The notes under the pieces were generated by a model. The model was given only the letters and a program-made list of their open reading frames with translations, ran no database searches and was not told where the DNA came from. A stretch of DNA of 64,000 bases, from assembly GCF_000145255.1 (NCBI RefSeq), contig NC_014394.1:2170001-2234000 (forward strand), read 5' to 3'. The DNA comes from Gallionella capsiferriformans ES-2 (GTDB lineage: Bacteria; Pseudomonadota; Gammaproteobacteria; Burkholderiales; Gallionellaceae). Below are positions 17,427-26,095 of this stretch, in pieces (the first letter of the stretch is position 1; every line of letters starts with the position of its first letter). The position numbers were made by a program, and so were the translations under genes.

Positions 17427-20108
17427 TCACTTCCTATTCGAACAACAACGCACCGCCAGCTTACGGGCCTCTTCCAGCACCAAGACACTCGATGAGGTAA
17501 GCAAGACCAACCCCCAATCCGACAAGCTCAAATCGACGGTATTGAATATGGCCTGCGCCGGCCCCCAGTGCACGACCACCCCCTGTAATCCGACCACAGC
17601 GATAAGTGCGCCCCATAACCTGCCGTTAGTGAAGAATTGACTGTTGAAGGCGGTATCGTATTCGGCGCGTGCATTGAACACATTGAAAAACTGAAACAAC
17701 ACGAACGTAGTAAACGCCAGCGTCAACGCATGCTCAATTCGGCCCGCAGACAAGCCATATGAAAACACCCCGATAGTGCCTGCCGCCATAATAAGGCCAT
17801 ACGCTAGCAGGTGCCAAAAACGCGGCAGCGTCAGGATACGCGCATCGCTACGGCGCGGCGGCTCGTCCATAATGCTGGGACGTGCCGGCTCTATCCCCAG
17901 TGTCATTGCGGGCGGACCGTCCATGATAATGTTGATCCACAAAATCTGAATCGCGGTGAAAGGCGTAGGCAGCCCCAGCAGTTGCGCGCCTAGCACGGTG
18001 ATAATGGCACCGATATTGGTGGAGAGCTGAAAACGCACAAATTTGACGATATTGTCGTAGATTGTGCGGCCTTCCTTGACAGCCTCGACGATGGTCGCGA
18101 AGTTGTCGTCGGTAAGCACCATGGTAGCGGCTTCCTTCGTGACCTCTGTGCCGCTGATGCCCATCGCGACACCAATGTCGGCGTTCTTCAGTGCCGGGGC
18201 GTCGTTGACGCCGTCGCCGGTCATGGCAACCACATACCCGCACGACTTAAGTGACTGAACAATCTTAACTTTATGTTCGGGTGCGACGCGGGCGAATACA
18301 GCCGTTTTTTCGACATAGCGGGAAAGTTCAGCGACATCGATCCGGTCAAGCTCAGCACCGGTCAGCACCGTCCCCTCCAGCCCCAATTCACGCGCGATGG
18401 CAGCAGCGGTAATGGCGTGATCGCCGGTGATCATCTTAACCTTGATCCCCGCACGCAGACACAAGCGGATCGCATCGCGCGCCTCAGGACGAGGAGGATC
18501 AATGATGCCGACCAAGCCTGCCAGCGTGAGCTCCTGCGCCCAGCCCATCAGATCGCCTGCGGGGTCAAATTTCTGCACGGGTATATCGCGACTTGCCACC
18601 GCCAGCACACGCATGGCCTGATCGGCAAGACATGCATTCTCGGCATCCAAGACCGCGCGGGCAGCACCATCTAGCGATGCCGCTGCGGTTACGGCGAGAT
18701 AACCGGTTGCGCGCGCCAGCAGCACATCCGGAGCCCCCTTCACATACATGCGCACCCGGTCTCCATCAAGGTGAAAGGTAGCCATAAACTTGTGCGCCGA
18801 GTCGAAAGGGATTTCGGCGATACGCGGGCTTTGTTCGGACAGCCTGCCGGGTTCAATGCCCCCCTTAACCGCCAACGCCAGCAGCGCCCCTTCGGTTGGG
18901 TCACCAATCAACTCACCGTCTCGAATACGACTTTCATTGCAGAGCGCCGCGGACAGTAACAGCGGCATAAAATCGGGTGACGGTAGTCCGTCTTCAGCGC
19001 TAATGAGGCCCCGGCCATCGTAACCTTCACCCGAAACATCAAACCTGCGCCCGCGATAGAATAGCTTGCGTGCCGTCATCTGATTCAAGGTCAGTGTGCC
19101 TGTTTTGTCAGAACAGATCACTGAGGTCGAACCCAGCGTCTCCACCGCCGATAATTTTTTGACAATAGCGCGATTCTTTGCCATGCGGTGCATGCCAATG
19201 GCCAGCGTCACGGTCACCACCGCTGGCAACCCCTCGGGAATGGCAGCCACGGCCAGGGCGATAGATGTCATGATAGTCTGCAACAGCGGCGCTCCGCGCA
19301 GGATGCCAAGCACAAAGATCAGAGCCACCACAAAGGCCGCGATAATAGCCAGCCGCTTCCCCAATCCATCGAGCTGAATTTGCAGCGGCGTAGGCGCGTC
19401 CTCCGCCGTATCCAACAGGCCGGTGATGAGTCCCATCTGTGTGCTCATGCCGGTTGCCGTGACCAGCGCTTCGATACGCCCCCGGGTGACGGTGGTATTC
19501 ATAAATACCATATTAAAGCGCTCGGCAAGCGGGTATTCGCCAGTCCTCAGCACGTCAGCATATTTGCCCACGGCAAGGGATTCTCCCGTCAGAGCCGCTT
19601 CCGCCACCTCGGCATTGTGCGCCGCCAGTATGCGGGCATCGGCGGGTATTCGGTCGCCGGCTTCCAGCAACACAATATCGCCAGGCACCAGATTTTCTGC
19701 GGAAATTTCCAACATCTCGCCGCCACGACGCACCCGTGCATGCTGCGCCAGCATCTTTTTGAGCGCAGCCAAAGTGGCTTCTGCACGGTGTTCCTGATAA
19801 AAGCCCAGACACGCATTGAAGACGACCACGACCAAAATCACTAGCGCATCTTTCAGGTCGCCGATCGTGCCGGCCAATACGGCGGCACCCATCAGCACAA
19901 CCACCAAGATATCTTTGAACTGATCGAGAAACTTCATCCAGGCTGAACGAGGCGCGCGTCCCTTCAGACGATTGGGGCCGTCACTGTCCAGCCGCCGTTG
20001 CGCTTCGGCTGTGCTCAAGCCTTCCAGACTGGAATCAAAATGCAGCAGCGCGACGTCAGACGGCAGGATCCACGGCTCTATTTTTTTACGATCGCTAAGA
20101 CTTTTCAT
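17427..20108 (-). CDS. P-type cation ATPase, calcium (SERCA/PMCA-like) type
   Basis: Pumps a cation, probably Ca2+, out of the cytoplasm. The 893-residue protein has the N-terminal cation-ATPase domain, actuator motif TGES, the PEGLP transmembrane-4 motif typical of Ca2+ pumps, the phosphorylation motif CSDKTGTLTLNQ, KGAPD in the nucleotide-binding domain, the hinge MTGDGVNDAPAL and a six-helix C-terminal region. GAGAGAAA precedes the ATG. The neighbouring EF-hand protein and CDF transporter suggest a cation-handling cluster. Ion identity is from the family motif only. Confidence 0.9.
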   Translation of the reverse strand: MKSLSDRKKIEPWILPSDVALLHFDSSLEGLSTAEAQRRLDSDGPNRLKGRAPRSAWMKFLDQFKDILVVVLMGAAVLAGTIGDLKDALVILVVVVFNACLGFYQEHRAEATLAALKKMLAQHARVRRGGEMLEISAENLVPGDIVLLEAGDRIPADARILAAHNAEVAEAALTGESLAVGKYADVLRTGEYPLAERFNMVFMNTTVTRGRIEALVTATGMSTQMGLITGLLDTAEDAPTPLQIQLDGLGKRLAIIAAFVVALIFVLGILRGAPLLQTIMTSIALAVAAIPEGLPAVVTVTLAIGMHRMAKNRAIVKKLSAVETLGSTSVICSDKTGTLTLNQMTARKLFYRGRRFDVSGEGYDGRGLISAEDGLPSPDFMPLLLSAALCNESRIRDGELIGDPTEGALLALAVKGGIEPGRLSEQSPRIAEIPFDSAHKFMATFHLDGDRVRMYVKGAPDVLLARATGYLAVTAAASLDGAARAVLDAENACLADQAMRVLAVASRDIPVQKFDPAGDLMGWAQELTLAGLVGIIDPPRPEARDAIRLCLRAGIKVKMITGDHAITAAAIARELGLEGTVLTGAELDRIDVAELSRYVEKTAVFARVAPEHKVKIVQSLKSCGYVVAMTGDGVNDAPALKNADIGVAMGISGTEVTKEAATMVLTDDNFATIVEAVKEGRTIYDNIVKFVRFQLSTNIGAIITVLGAQLLGLPTPFTAIQILWINIIMDGPPAMTLGIEPARPSIMDEPPRRSDARILTLPRFWHLLAYGLIMAAGTIGVFSYGLSAGRIEHALTLAFTTFVLFQFFNVFNARAEYDTAFNSQFFTNGRLWGALIAVVGLQGVVVHWGPAQAIFNTVDLSLSDWGLVLLTSSSVLVLEEARKLAVRCCSNRK

Positions 20109-20221
20109 TTATTTCTCTCGGCCTATGTAAAGCAGGCACATTCATTTATTGTCCGCTTCAGAAACCGGAAATCGGGTCCGTTACCCGATATCCAACCCAA
20201 CGTGTTTATTATCCTTGCGGT

Positions 20222-21142
20222 TCAGTGGATGCGATCAAGTTCCTGATCAAACATCGAAACAGGATCGTCTAAGGGTTCCAGATGAGTCGTTATATGCGCT
20301 TGATATACTACTTTACCGATATCCAGTTCGATACGCTCCGCCCAGTCGTGCCCCTGTTTTACCGTCCAATGCCCCGGCACCAATATATGCAACGTCACAA
20401 AAGTACGCCTACCCGCCTGCCGGGTGCGCAGCGCGTGAAAATCAAGCCCTTGTTTCCGATACCCCGCGAGTACCGCCTCAATTTTCTGCCGGTTTTCTAA
20501 AGGCAATGATGTGTCCATCAGGCCTGCGGCTGAACGCTGAATAAGATGCCACCCTGTCCAAATAATATTGAACGCGACGAGCAACGCAATGACCGGATCC
20601 AGCCAGAGTAAGTCAGTTAACCAGACTATTCCGATGCCGGCAATCACACCTGCTGATGTCCATACATCGGTCATAAGATGATGCGCATCGGCCTCCAGCG
20701 TGATTGAATGGCGTTTTTTACCCACCGCCAACAAAGTACGGGCTGTCGCGAAATTGATGATTGATGCCAGCACGGAAACCAGCAACCCAACGCCTACGGC
20801 TTCGAGTGGTACAGGATTCATCAATCGTACAACGGCTGCATAGCCAATGGCGAGTGCAGCAAGAAGAATTAAAAGTCCCTCGAAAGCGCTGGAAAAATAT
20901 TCAGCCTTGCCGTGCCCGTGGGCGTGCTCATCATCAGCGGGACTCTCAGCTAGTGTCAACATCCAAAGCGCCATTAACGCTCCGGCAAGGTTGACTAATG
21001 ACTCAATGGCGTCAGACAAGAGGCCGACTGAACCTGTCAACCGCCATGCCACCCCCTTCAGTAGAATAGTGGCAATGGCTGCAGCAATAGATAGCCAAGC
21101 ATAGCGCTTGAGTGAGGGTGATAACTTCGTTGCGGCATTCAT
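20222..21142 (-). CDS. Cation diffusion facilitator (CDF) transporter
   Basis: 306 residues with the CDF layout: six transmembrane helices and a cytoplasmic C-terminal domain (about residues 215-300). Metal-site motifs are visible: SDAIESLVN in helix 2, where the second Asp of the usual HxxxD pairing is preceded by Asp, and ADAHHLMTDVWTS in helix 5. A His-rich loop DDEHAHGHG lies between. Members export Zn2+, Fe2+, Mn2+ or similar against protons. GGGAGG precedes the ATG. Which metal it carries cannot be decided. Confidence 0.9.
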   Translation of the reverse strand: MNAATKLSPSLKRYAWLSIAAAIATILLKGVAWRLTGSVGLLSDAIESLVNLAGALMALWMLTLAESPADDEHAHGHGKAEYFSSAFEGLLILLAALAIGYAAVVRLMNPVPLEAVGVGLLVSVLASIINFATARTLLAVGKKRHSITLEADAHHLMTDVWTSAGVIAGIGIVWLTDLLWLDPVIALLVAFNIIWTGWHLIQRSAAGLMDTSLPLENRQKIEAVLAGYRKQGLDFHALRTRQAGRRTFVTLHILVPGHWTVKQGHDWAERIELDIGKVVYQAHITTHLEPLDDPVSMFDQELDRIH

Positions 21143-21526
21143 TTTTAGCCTCCCTCAATTGCTTAAATCAAAAGCAGGACCGCAAGAGCATATTTTACGA
21201 AAAAAACAACTCAAAATGCTTTCATGAGTCATAACGCGCTACAACCGGAAAACTGTTTCCACGCCCGCTAAATAAAAAAACTCTGCGAGTACAACAGGCG
21301 AGTTGGCCTCGGCCATTACATAAAAACTTTCCCCTTACAAATCAATAGCATTTTTAAATCAGCGTAGAATGAGTCCAATCTCATCAGAAAAACAGCTGCT
21401 CAAAGTGTTATTCAGTTGCATTTTATGGCGCCCAGTTAATTTTCAACATTTTGATTTTCATTCACATAAAATCATATCCTATTCGCCAACCCACCATTCA
21501 CCTATCGTTAACAATAAGGAGCAATC
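21143..21526. other. Divergent intergenic region without a gene
   Basis: 384 bp, AT-rich, between the divergent CDF and nitroreductase genes. It must hold both promoters, but I see no convincing -35/-10 pair, repeat or operator. Confidence 0.5.
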
Positions 21527-22132
21527 ATGGAAGTTTGCAACGCAATCGAGTCACGCCGGGCGATCAAAGTATATGATGCAGAACACCGCATGACGGACGC
21601 CGAGATCGAAAAATTAATGTCGCAGGCAATGCTGTCGCCGACCGCGTGGAACATACAAAACTGGCGCTTTGTGCTTGTTCGCGATCCCGAACAGCGCAAA
21701 AAAATTCGCGCCGCCGCTTGGGATCAGGCGCAAGTAACCGATGCATCGCTGCTGGTGGTATTAACCGCCGATCTCAAGGCTTGGGGAAAAGACCCTATCC
21801 GCTACTGGCGCAACGCCCCGCAACCCGTACAAGATTACATACTGCCGGCCATGGCACAGTTTTATACAGGACGCGAACAAATGCAGCGCGACGAAGGAAT
21901 GCGCTCATGCGGCATGGCGGCAATGACTTTGATGTTGGCAGCACAAGATATGGGATATCAATCCTGCCCGATGGACGGCTTTGACTTCGATGAGGTCGCT
22001 CGCATCATCAACTTGCCCTCCGATCACGCCATTGTGATGTTCGTAGTCATAGGCAAAGGCATCAGTGATCCGTTACCCCGCCCCGGATCGTTATCGCAAG
22101 AGGACGTCGTCGTCATCGATCAATTCTCCTGA
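21527..22132 (+). CDS. Nitroreductase-family FMN-dependent oxidoreductase
   Basis: 201 residues. The N-terminal AIESRRAIKVYD motif binds FMN phosphate, SPTAWNIQNWRF is the family's second signature, and the QDMGYQSCPMDGFD segment and C-terminal VMFVVIGKG complete the fold. Such enzymes use NAD(P)H to reduce nitro compounds, quinones or flavins. The physiological substrate is unknown. AAGGAG precedes the ATG. Confidence 0.9.
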   Translation: MEVCNAIESRRAIKVYDAEHRMTDAEIEKLMSQAMLSPTAWNIQNWRFVLVRDPEQRKKIRAAAWDQAQVTDASLLVVLTADLKAWGKDPIRYWRNAPQPVQDYILPAMAQFYTGREQMQRDEGMRSCGMAAMTLMLAAQDMGYQSCPMDGFDFDEVARIINLPSDHAIVMFVVIGKGISDPLPRPGSLSQEDVVVIDQFS

Positions 22133-22301
22133 TCATCCCATTGATAAAAACAGAATGGCTTGAAGCTCAGCGACTCGACGATTTCCTGATCTCTCGGCAG
22201 GCGACTCAACGGCATGAAATGGATGTGCCATCACTCAACAGAATCTGCCGGACTCAGGGGCCTGAAACGGTTGTGCTGGGAGGGGTCTAGGTGCGCGCTA
22301 T

Positions 22302-22676
22302 TTAAGCGGCATGACGCAATTCATAGTCGGCTATCAGCACATCAGCAGGCAGTTTAAGCCCTTCAGACAACCGCCTAATCATCGCCAGCGTAAGCGGGCG
22401 GGCACGATTCAGGACTTCGGCCACGCGGCCACGGCTACCGATGTAAGGCTCTAAATCCTTACGGGTCAGCCCGCGCGTTTCCATTGCATAATTCAGGAAA
22501 TCAATCGGGTCTGGGGGTTGAATTGGATAATGCTGCGCTTCATATTTTTCCACGAGCATAACCAGCACTTCAAGCCTGTCCGCTTCAGGTGTATTGTCGG
22601 GTACGTCAAAAAGGGCTTCAATTTCATTCAAAGCGGCTTTATATTCGATTTCGTTTTTAATCGGCTTGAGTTCCAT
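22302..22676 (-). CDS. higA: HigA-type antitoxin (helix-turn-helix)
   Basis: 124 residues. The C-terminal half is an XRE-like helix-turn-helix (TRKDLEPYIGSRGRVAEVLN) preceded by a segment found in HigA antitoxins (PPDPIDFLNYAMETRGL). It follows the toxin gene by two bases, the toxin-first order typical of higBA. It would neutralise HigB and repress the operon. It lies just outside the left end of the integrative element. Confidence 0.85.
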   Translation of the reverse strand: MELKPIKNEIEYKAALNEIEALFDVPDNTPEADRLEVLVMLVEKYEAQHYPIQPPDPIDFLNYAMETRGLTRKDLEPYIGSRGRVAEVLNRARPLTLAMIRRLSEGLKLPADVLIADYELRHAA

Positions 22677-22678
22677 TG

Positions 22679-22972
22679 CTAAACCTTCCCCGCGTCTATC
22701 GCGTCATATTCCGCATGTGTTCCGATAAAGCGGACGTACATCATTCCACGGTTGTAATGCACCACCACAATCAAGCGATAATCGTTTCCCTTGATATTGA
22801 ATACAACGCGATTACTCCCTAAAAAGCTGGCATTACGATGCGCCGCCTTAATTTCACTGGGGGTTTTCCATCCCGCCCGGCTTGCGTCTGCAAACCACGC
22901 ACGTAAAGGCGTTTCCGCTTGCGGATGCTTTTCCCAAAAATCTCGTAACGTACTAATGGCTATCACTCTCAT
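22679..22972 (-). CDS. higB: HigB-type mRNA interferase toxin
   Basis: 97 residues of the HigB_toxin family: N-terminal LRDFWEKHPQAETPLRAW, then FLGSNRVVFNIKGNDYRLIV and the C-terminal MYVRFIGTHAEYD with the family's His and Tyr. Members cut mRNA at the ribosome. Paired with the HigA antitoxin downstream. Confidence 0.88.
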   Translation of the reverse strand: MRVIAISTLRDFWEKHPQAETPLRAWFADASRAGWKTPSEIKAAHRNASFLGSNRVVFNIKGNDYRLIVVVHYNRGMMYVRFIGTHAEYDAIDAGKV

Positions 22973-23092
22973 AGCAGGACTCTATCACGCTCCCTATTTG
23001 GGTTCAATAACTGCATTATTTTTCATTCATGGTTCCCCCCGGTTGTTGGTAACAATTTTCTATAAATATCTTTTATCCACCATTTGTGGTTA

Positions 23093-23198
23093 ATTGCAAT
23101 AGACGGGAATGCACGGGGTTAAGCGTGTATTACGCTCAAAGCCAGTTTTTATAAGGTTTTTATGTACGGGGATGAATGCAGAAAAACAGCTATTTGGT
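23093..23198. repeat. Left attachment-site direct repeat (attL)
   Basis: Matches 41227-41332 over 106 bases with two substitutions. It continues with CCTCGACAG, the 3' end of the tRNA-Arg gene in minus orientation, but two bases are missing compared with the intact tRNA end, so this copy cannot be functional as a tRNA end. Confidence 0.88.
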
Positions 23199-23268
23199 CC
23201 TCGACAGACTTCGAACTACAGGCTGCAAGGCAATAAATACGTGGCATTGGTTTATTTGCTTTGCATTT

Positions 23269-23289
23269 ATGCCCCCAATTATGCCCCCA
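23269..23289. promoter_or_regulatory. Left arm-type repeats (ATGCCCCCA x2)
   Basis: ATGCCCCCA at 23269-23277 and again at 23281-23289. The same 8-9 base word occurs four times near the right end (41165-41225). Sites shared by both ends, just inside the att repeats, are expected for integrase or excisionase arm binding. Confidence 0.6.
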
Positions 23290-23407
23290 AACTTTTTTGC
23301 GTCTATCACTTCGGGGCGGTTTGCGCATATTGACGGCACAATGCAAAACCGCCGGGCATCTCTGCGCCAGCGGTCTATTTTAAATCGGCCAATCTGCTGC
23401 GCCGTTT

Positions 23408-23611
23408 TTATCGTGCTTTCTGCAACCCATCAACCCACGCAAATATGTCCGATTTCTTCCACCTGTAAAGCCCCTTACCCTTCAGCGAAGGTAGCCTGAT
23501 TGATGCAGGGAAGCCGGGTATAAAAGCATACCGCTCCGCAACCTGACGCTCACCGACATTAAGGTACTCTGAAACCTGCTTTGCTGTCCATAGCGCATCT
23601 TCCACTTTCAT
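23408..23611 (-). CDS. AlpA-like excisionase/regulator
   Basis: 67 residues with an N-terminal MerR-like helix-turn-helix (WTAKQVSEYLNVGERQVAERY) and the SIRLPSLKGKGLYRWKKSDIFAWV wing typical of AlpA/phage excisionase-type proteins. Next to the left attachment site, so probably the recombination directionality factor. Confidence 0.75.
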   Translation of the reverse strand: MKVEDALWTAKQVSEYLNVGERQVAERYAFIPGFPASIRLPSLKGKGLYRWKKSDIFAWVDGLQKAR

Positions 23612-23667
23612 TTTTCAGTCCTCATCTGTTTCATCGTAGATTTTACCGACACGCTCACCGGCGACTA

Positions 23668-24042
23668 TCACCCACGCCCATGAGCATCCTTGAACCGTTG
23701 ATACAGCTCAGGCATTCGCAGCCTGTCATTTGCCGCGCTACCGATTTCAATCATGCCCGTTATGGTGTCGAGTTGAGCGGATAACGAAAATAGCAGCTGG
23801 GGCAGGTTGTGCTTATCCTGAAACGCCCCGCTTTGGGTGTCAGACGCAACTAAGCAACCAATCCCCATAGCAACATCACGCAGGTTTCGCGCTTCGGTCT
23901 GTGCCTGTTCTGTGGCCTGTGCAAACCATTCAAGCTCGGGATTGCTCAGGCTGTCCTTTGTGCGCTCCCATAACTGCCACATCACATTGCTGGGAACACA
24001 CACCTCGTCAATGGCTTGATCTACTGGTTGGGCGGCGCTCAT
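23668..24042 (-). CDS. Hypothetical protein of the element
   Basis: 124 residues, acidic, helical in appearance, with no motif I recognise. It overlaps the upstream gene by ATGA, so the two are translationally coupled. Both resemble small accessory proteins of prophages in their Ser/Ala/Gln-rich make-up only. Confidence 0.65.
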   Translation of the reverse strand: MSAAQPVDQAIDEVCVPSNVMWQLWERTKDSLSNPELEWFAQATEQAQTEARNLRDVAMGIGCLVASDTQSGAFQDKHNLPQLLFSLSAQLDTITGMIEIGSAANDRLRMPELYQRFKDAHGRG

Positions 24043-24371
24043 GCTGTCACCGCCTTCTGTCCTGCTCGGTGTGCGTCATGAAGTCGTTCGTCTGATTTGC
24101 TGCGATAGTTGCATCCTAGGCTTTCGGCTTCATAGTTTATGCAATTCTCGATGTCTTGCGCCTTTCCCAGTATCGCGTGAACAGCGTGTGCAATGGTGTC
24201 GCGGTCAATAATCGCGCTCGTTTCCAGTGACGTGATAATCAGTTTTGCAATGGCGGTAATGCTTGAAAAGCCTTCTTGAGATAGGCAATCCATCGTGTTG
24301 ATAGCGTTGCGTAGTCTCTGGGTTTCGGTAATGGATTGTGTTGCAGATGATGCGCTGGTAGCTGATTGCAT
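24039..24371 (-). CDS. Hypothetical protein of the element
   Basis: 110 residues, start ATG at 24371 with AAGGAG seven bases upstream. N-terminus rich in Ser, Thr and Ala; the centre (IAKLIITSLETSAIIDRDTI) is helical. No family recognised. The structured element at 24426-24495 lies 55 bases upstream in its presumed leader. Confidence 0.68.
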   Translation of the reverse strand: MQSATSASSATQSITETQRLRNAINTMDCLSQEGFSSITAIAKLIITSLETSAIIDRDTIAHAVHAILGKAQDIENCINYEAESLGCNYRSKSDERLHDAHRAGQKAVTA

Positions 24372-24425
24372 GGTGTAACTCCTTGATGGTAAGTTAAACC
24401 GCTCTTCACGCTGTCAAACGAAGAA

Positions 24426-24495
24426 GGGCGGTAGTGCAGGTTGACAGACTGTATCAAGGAAACAGCAAGCCCGAAGGCTTCCCACACTACCGCCC
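24426..24495 (-). ncRNA. Candidate structured RNA with UUCG hairpin
   Basis: Outer stem: GGGCGGTAGTG (24426-24436) pairs perfectly with CACTACCGCCC (24485-24495), 11 bp. Inside, on the minus strand, AAGCC-TTCG-GGCTT forms a 5-bp stem closed by an exceptionally stable C(UUCG)G tetraloop, and TTGA/TCAA can pair in the other arm. The tetraloop is correct only in the minus-strand transcript, the direction of the flanking genes. It could be a leader element of the gene starting at 24371 or an independent RNA. Confidence 0.5.
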
Positions 24496-24818
24496 AAACA
24501 AGGGCAATACTGACGGACGTAAAAAAACCGCTTATTGCGTGGCGGCCTATCCGCCTTGATACGAGCTGTCAAACCCGACTGACAATGTGTGCCAGCGGTG
24601 CGACTATGAGGCTTTGCGGCTCGACTGTCAATCGCCACACGCTGCGCCAGCATTGATTGCCTTATGTGCGTGGGTACGTTACATTGCCTTCACCGTTAGG
24701 TTGAAAGACAGAAATTTTCGCCTTCTGCTGGAGTCTCACGACTCACTGGATGATGGGAAAGGCGGCCATCCAACTTAACGGTGCTGGATGTGTTAAATTT
24801 GCACCACCATCAGGCGTG

Positions 24819-24942
24819 ACGTTCGGAAAATCAGCTTCCGCGTGAGATGCTTCGGCATCAATAGGATGGGGGGAATTGCCGGAAGGTAGCTGCTGTCCCC
24901 CACGCAGATGGTTGTTCATGATGAAGACTGCTCACCGAACGT
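24819..24942 (+). ncRNA. Candidate multibranched structured RNA
   Basis: Outer pairing ACGTTCGG (24819-24826) with CCGAACGT (24935-24942). Inside, CAGC-TTCCG (24832-24840) can pair with CGGAA-GGTA-GCTG (24880-24892), enclosing GATGC-TTCG-GCATC (24846-24859), a C(UUCG)G hairpin in plus-strand RNA. GGGGG and CCCCC blocks offer alternative pairing, so a switch is possible. Strand assignment rests on the tetraloop and is uncertain. Confidence 0.38.
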
Positions 24943-25066
24943 TTCGGACGTGTCAGCGGGGAACTGGCCTTACAGGTTATCTGTCGCGGCGGGGGTCTTC
25001 GGATTGCGCCTAGCCCCCAATCATCCCCACTCCAAAGCTTCACCACGAGCCTAACCCTTCATTTCC

Positions 25067-25445
25067 TGCGTACCGTGTTGCGTACCAGTTCATGCGTACC
25101 GCACATTCGGTGCGAAGTGCCCTGCGAAGTAGCCCAAGTGCGAAGTGTTCAATCAGTGCGTAGTGTGCTGCGTAGTAAGTCGGTGCGTAGTATCGAATCT
25201 ATGCGAGCCATGCCGCGAACCTGCCCTGTGCGAACCGTGTTTCAGTTGAAACCATGACTGAAACCATAGTTGAAACCGCCCTTCCATAGAAGTGATGTCA
25301 CTCGCTGTTTCTGTGGAAACTTCACTGGAAACCAGCTTATGGAATCCATAGAACGATTCATAGCTGAAACCGCACTAACTCGCCCGGAACTAACTGTTGC
25401 ATTCTGTTGCGCTGTGTTGCGTTCGCTGCGCACCGACCTGCGCAC
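25067..25445. repeat. Array of 8-nt words in sets of three
   Basis: Successive units each carry one 8-nt word three times. TGCGTACC starts at 25067, 25079, 25093; TGCGAAGT at 25111, 25123, 25139; TGCGTAGT at 25157, 25169, 25184; TGCGAGCC/CGCGAACC/TGCGAACC at 25202, 25214, 25229; TTGAAACC/CTGAAACC/TTGAAACC at 25246, 25258, 25270; TGGAAACT/TGGAAACC/TGGAATCC at 25314, 25326, 25340. TGTTGC-words at 25395, 25405, 25415 and CTGCGCAC at 25426 and 25438 continue the theme. Spacing is 12 then 12-16 bases inside a unit and 17-18 to the next for units 1-5. Words are the same within a unit but differ between units. No known repeat class fits. Confidence 0.8.
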
Positions 25446-25490
25446 TTTTTCAGCGCGACGTTTTAAATACCGATACGCATACATTCCAGT

Positions 25491-25958
25491 TTATTCGGGC
25501 AGTAGCTTTTTCTTCTGCGCATTAAATTCTTCATCACTAATAATGCCCCTCTTCCGTAAATCATCCAGCTCAATTAGTTGTTTATAATTTGTTTGTCTCT
25601 CTGCCTTGGGTGATTCCGTCTTTACCTGAATAATTGAATCGGCTTCTTTAGTCAATTTTGGGCGGGATAGCTGGTTGTCACCCGAATTAAGGCACATAAA
25701 CTGAACCTCAGCACTTGCAACTACACCAAAACTTTGACTATTTTCGTGCGTGTTTACTACCTGAAACTTTTTGTTTATATCCGAGCAGTATTTATTAGCA
25801 TCTTTCATTACTGCTGCCTTGACTTCTGAACCACTAATAAATGGTCGACTATTGTCAGATTTTGAAAGCATATAGGTGTCCTCACCTATAGGCACCACCC
25901 CTGTAGTGGTCGCACAACCAGTCAAAATTACAGAGCCAATCAATATTATTTTTTTCAT
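25491..25958 (-). CDS. Lipoprotein with C-terminal SHOCT domain
   Basis: 155 residues. The lipobox LTGC near residue 14 marks a lipid-anchored protein. The last 30 residues (ELDDLRKRGIISDEEFNAQK) are a SHOCT domain, a short helical module found at the C-terminus of many unrelated proteins and thought to mediate oligomerisation. It lies downstream of the virion-type genes of the element. A role such as superinfection exclusion is possible but unsupported. Confidence 0.75.
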   Translation of the reverse strand: MKKIILIGSVILTGCATTTGVVPIGEDTYMLSKSDNSRPFISGSEVKAAVMKDANKYCSDINKKFQVVNTHENSQSFGVVASAEVQFMCLNSGDNQLSRPKLTKEADSIIQVKTESPKAERQTNYKQLIELDDLRKRGIISDEEFNAQKKKLLPE

Positions 25959-26095
25959 GGTGTTTCCATTTGGTTAGGTAGAACGACCGGCCGGATGCTG
26001 AACTGGTTAAATCCGCCTCGTAACAAAGTGAAACACAAACAAAGGCGAAGCGCAAACTGCGCTTTCACTGTGCACCGACTGACACCCCCTGCTTT

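Larger units (their letters stand above)
24372..25490. other. 1.1-kb gene-less stretch inside the element
   Basis: No open frame here has a credible start, composition or neighbour relation. It does hold strong inverted repeats (24426-24495, 24819-24942, plus small hairpins such as GAGTC-TCAC-GACTC at 24731 and GGCGG-CCTAT-CCGCC near 24540) and the word-triplet array at 25067-25445. A long untranslated region so rich in pairing suggests one or more non-coding RNAs or a protein-binding centre. Confidence 0.6.

Noticed and set aside
23109..23333. Short frame starting MHGVKRVLRSK, also present at 41243
   Set aside because: It occurs twice only because it lies in the att direct repeat; the two copies diverge as soon as the repeat ends.
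24414..24653. 79-residue minus-strand frame in the gene-less stretch
   Set aside because: Cys/Arg/Pro-rich low-quality translation, no Shine-Dalgarno, and it crosses the 11-bp inverted repeat.
25067..25445. CRISPR or TIGR-type guide array
   Set aside because: There is no constant repeat between variable spacers; the words are constant within a unit and the linkers unrelated, and no cas or tas gene is near.
25067..25445. Diversity-generating retroelement template repeat
   Set aside because: No reverse transcriptase gene in the element and no pair of long template/variable repeats with adenine-biased differences.
25242..25484. 80-residue minus-strand frame across the word array
   Set aside because: The protein has no sensible composition, its apparent GF repeats follow directly from the DNA word TGAAACC at 12-base spacing, and it ends in the middle of the array.
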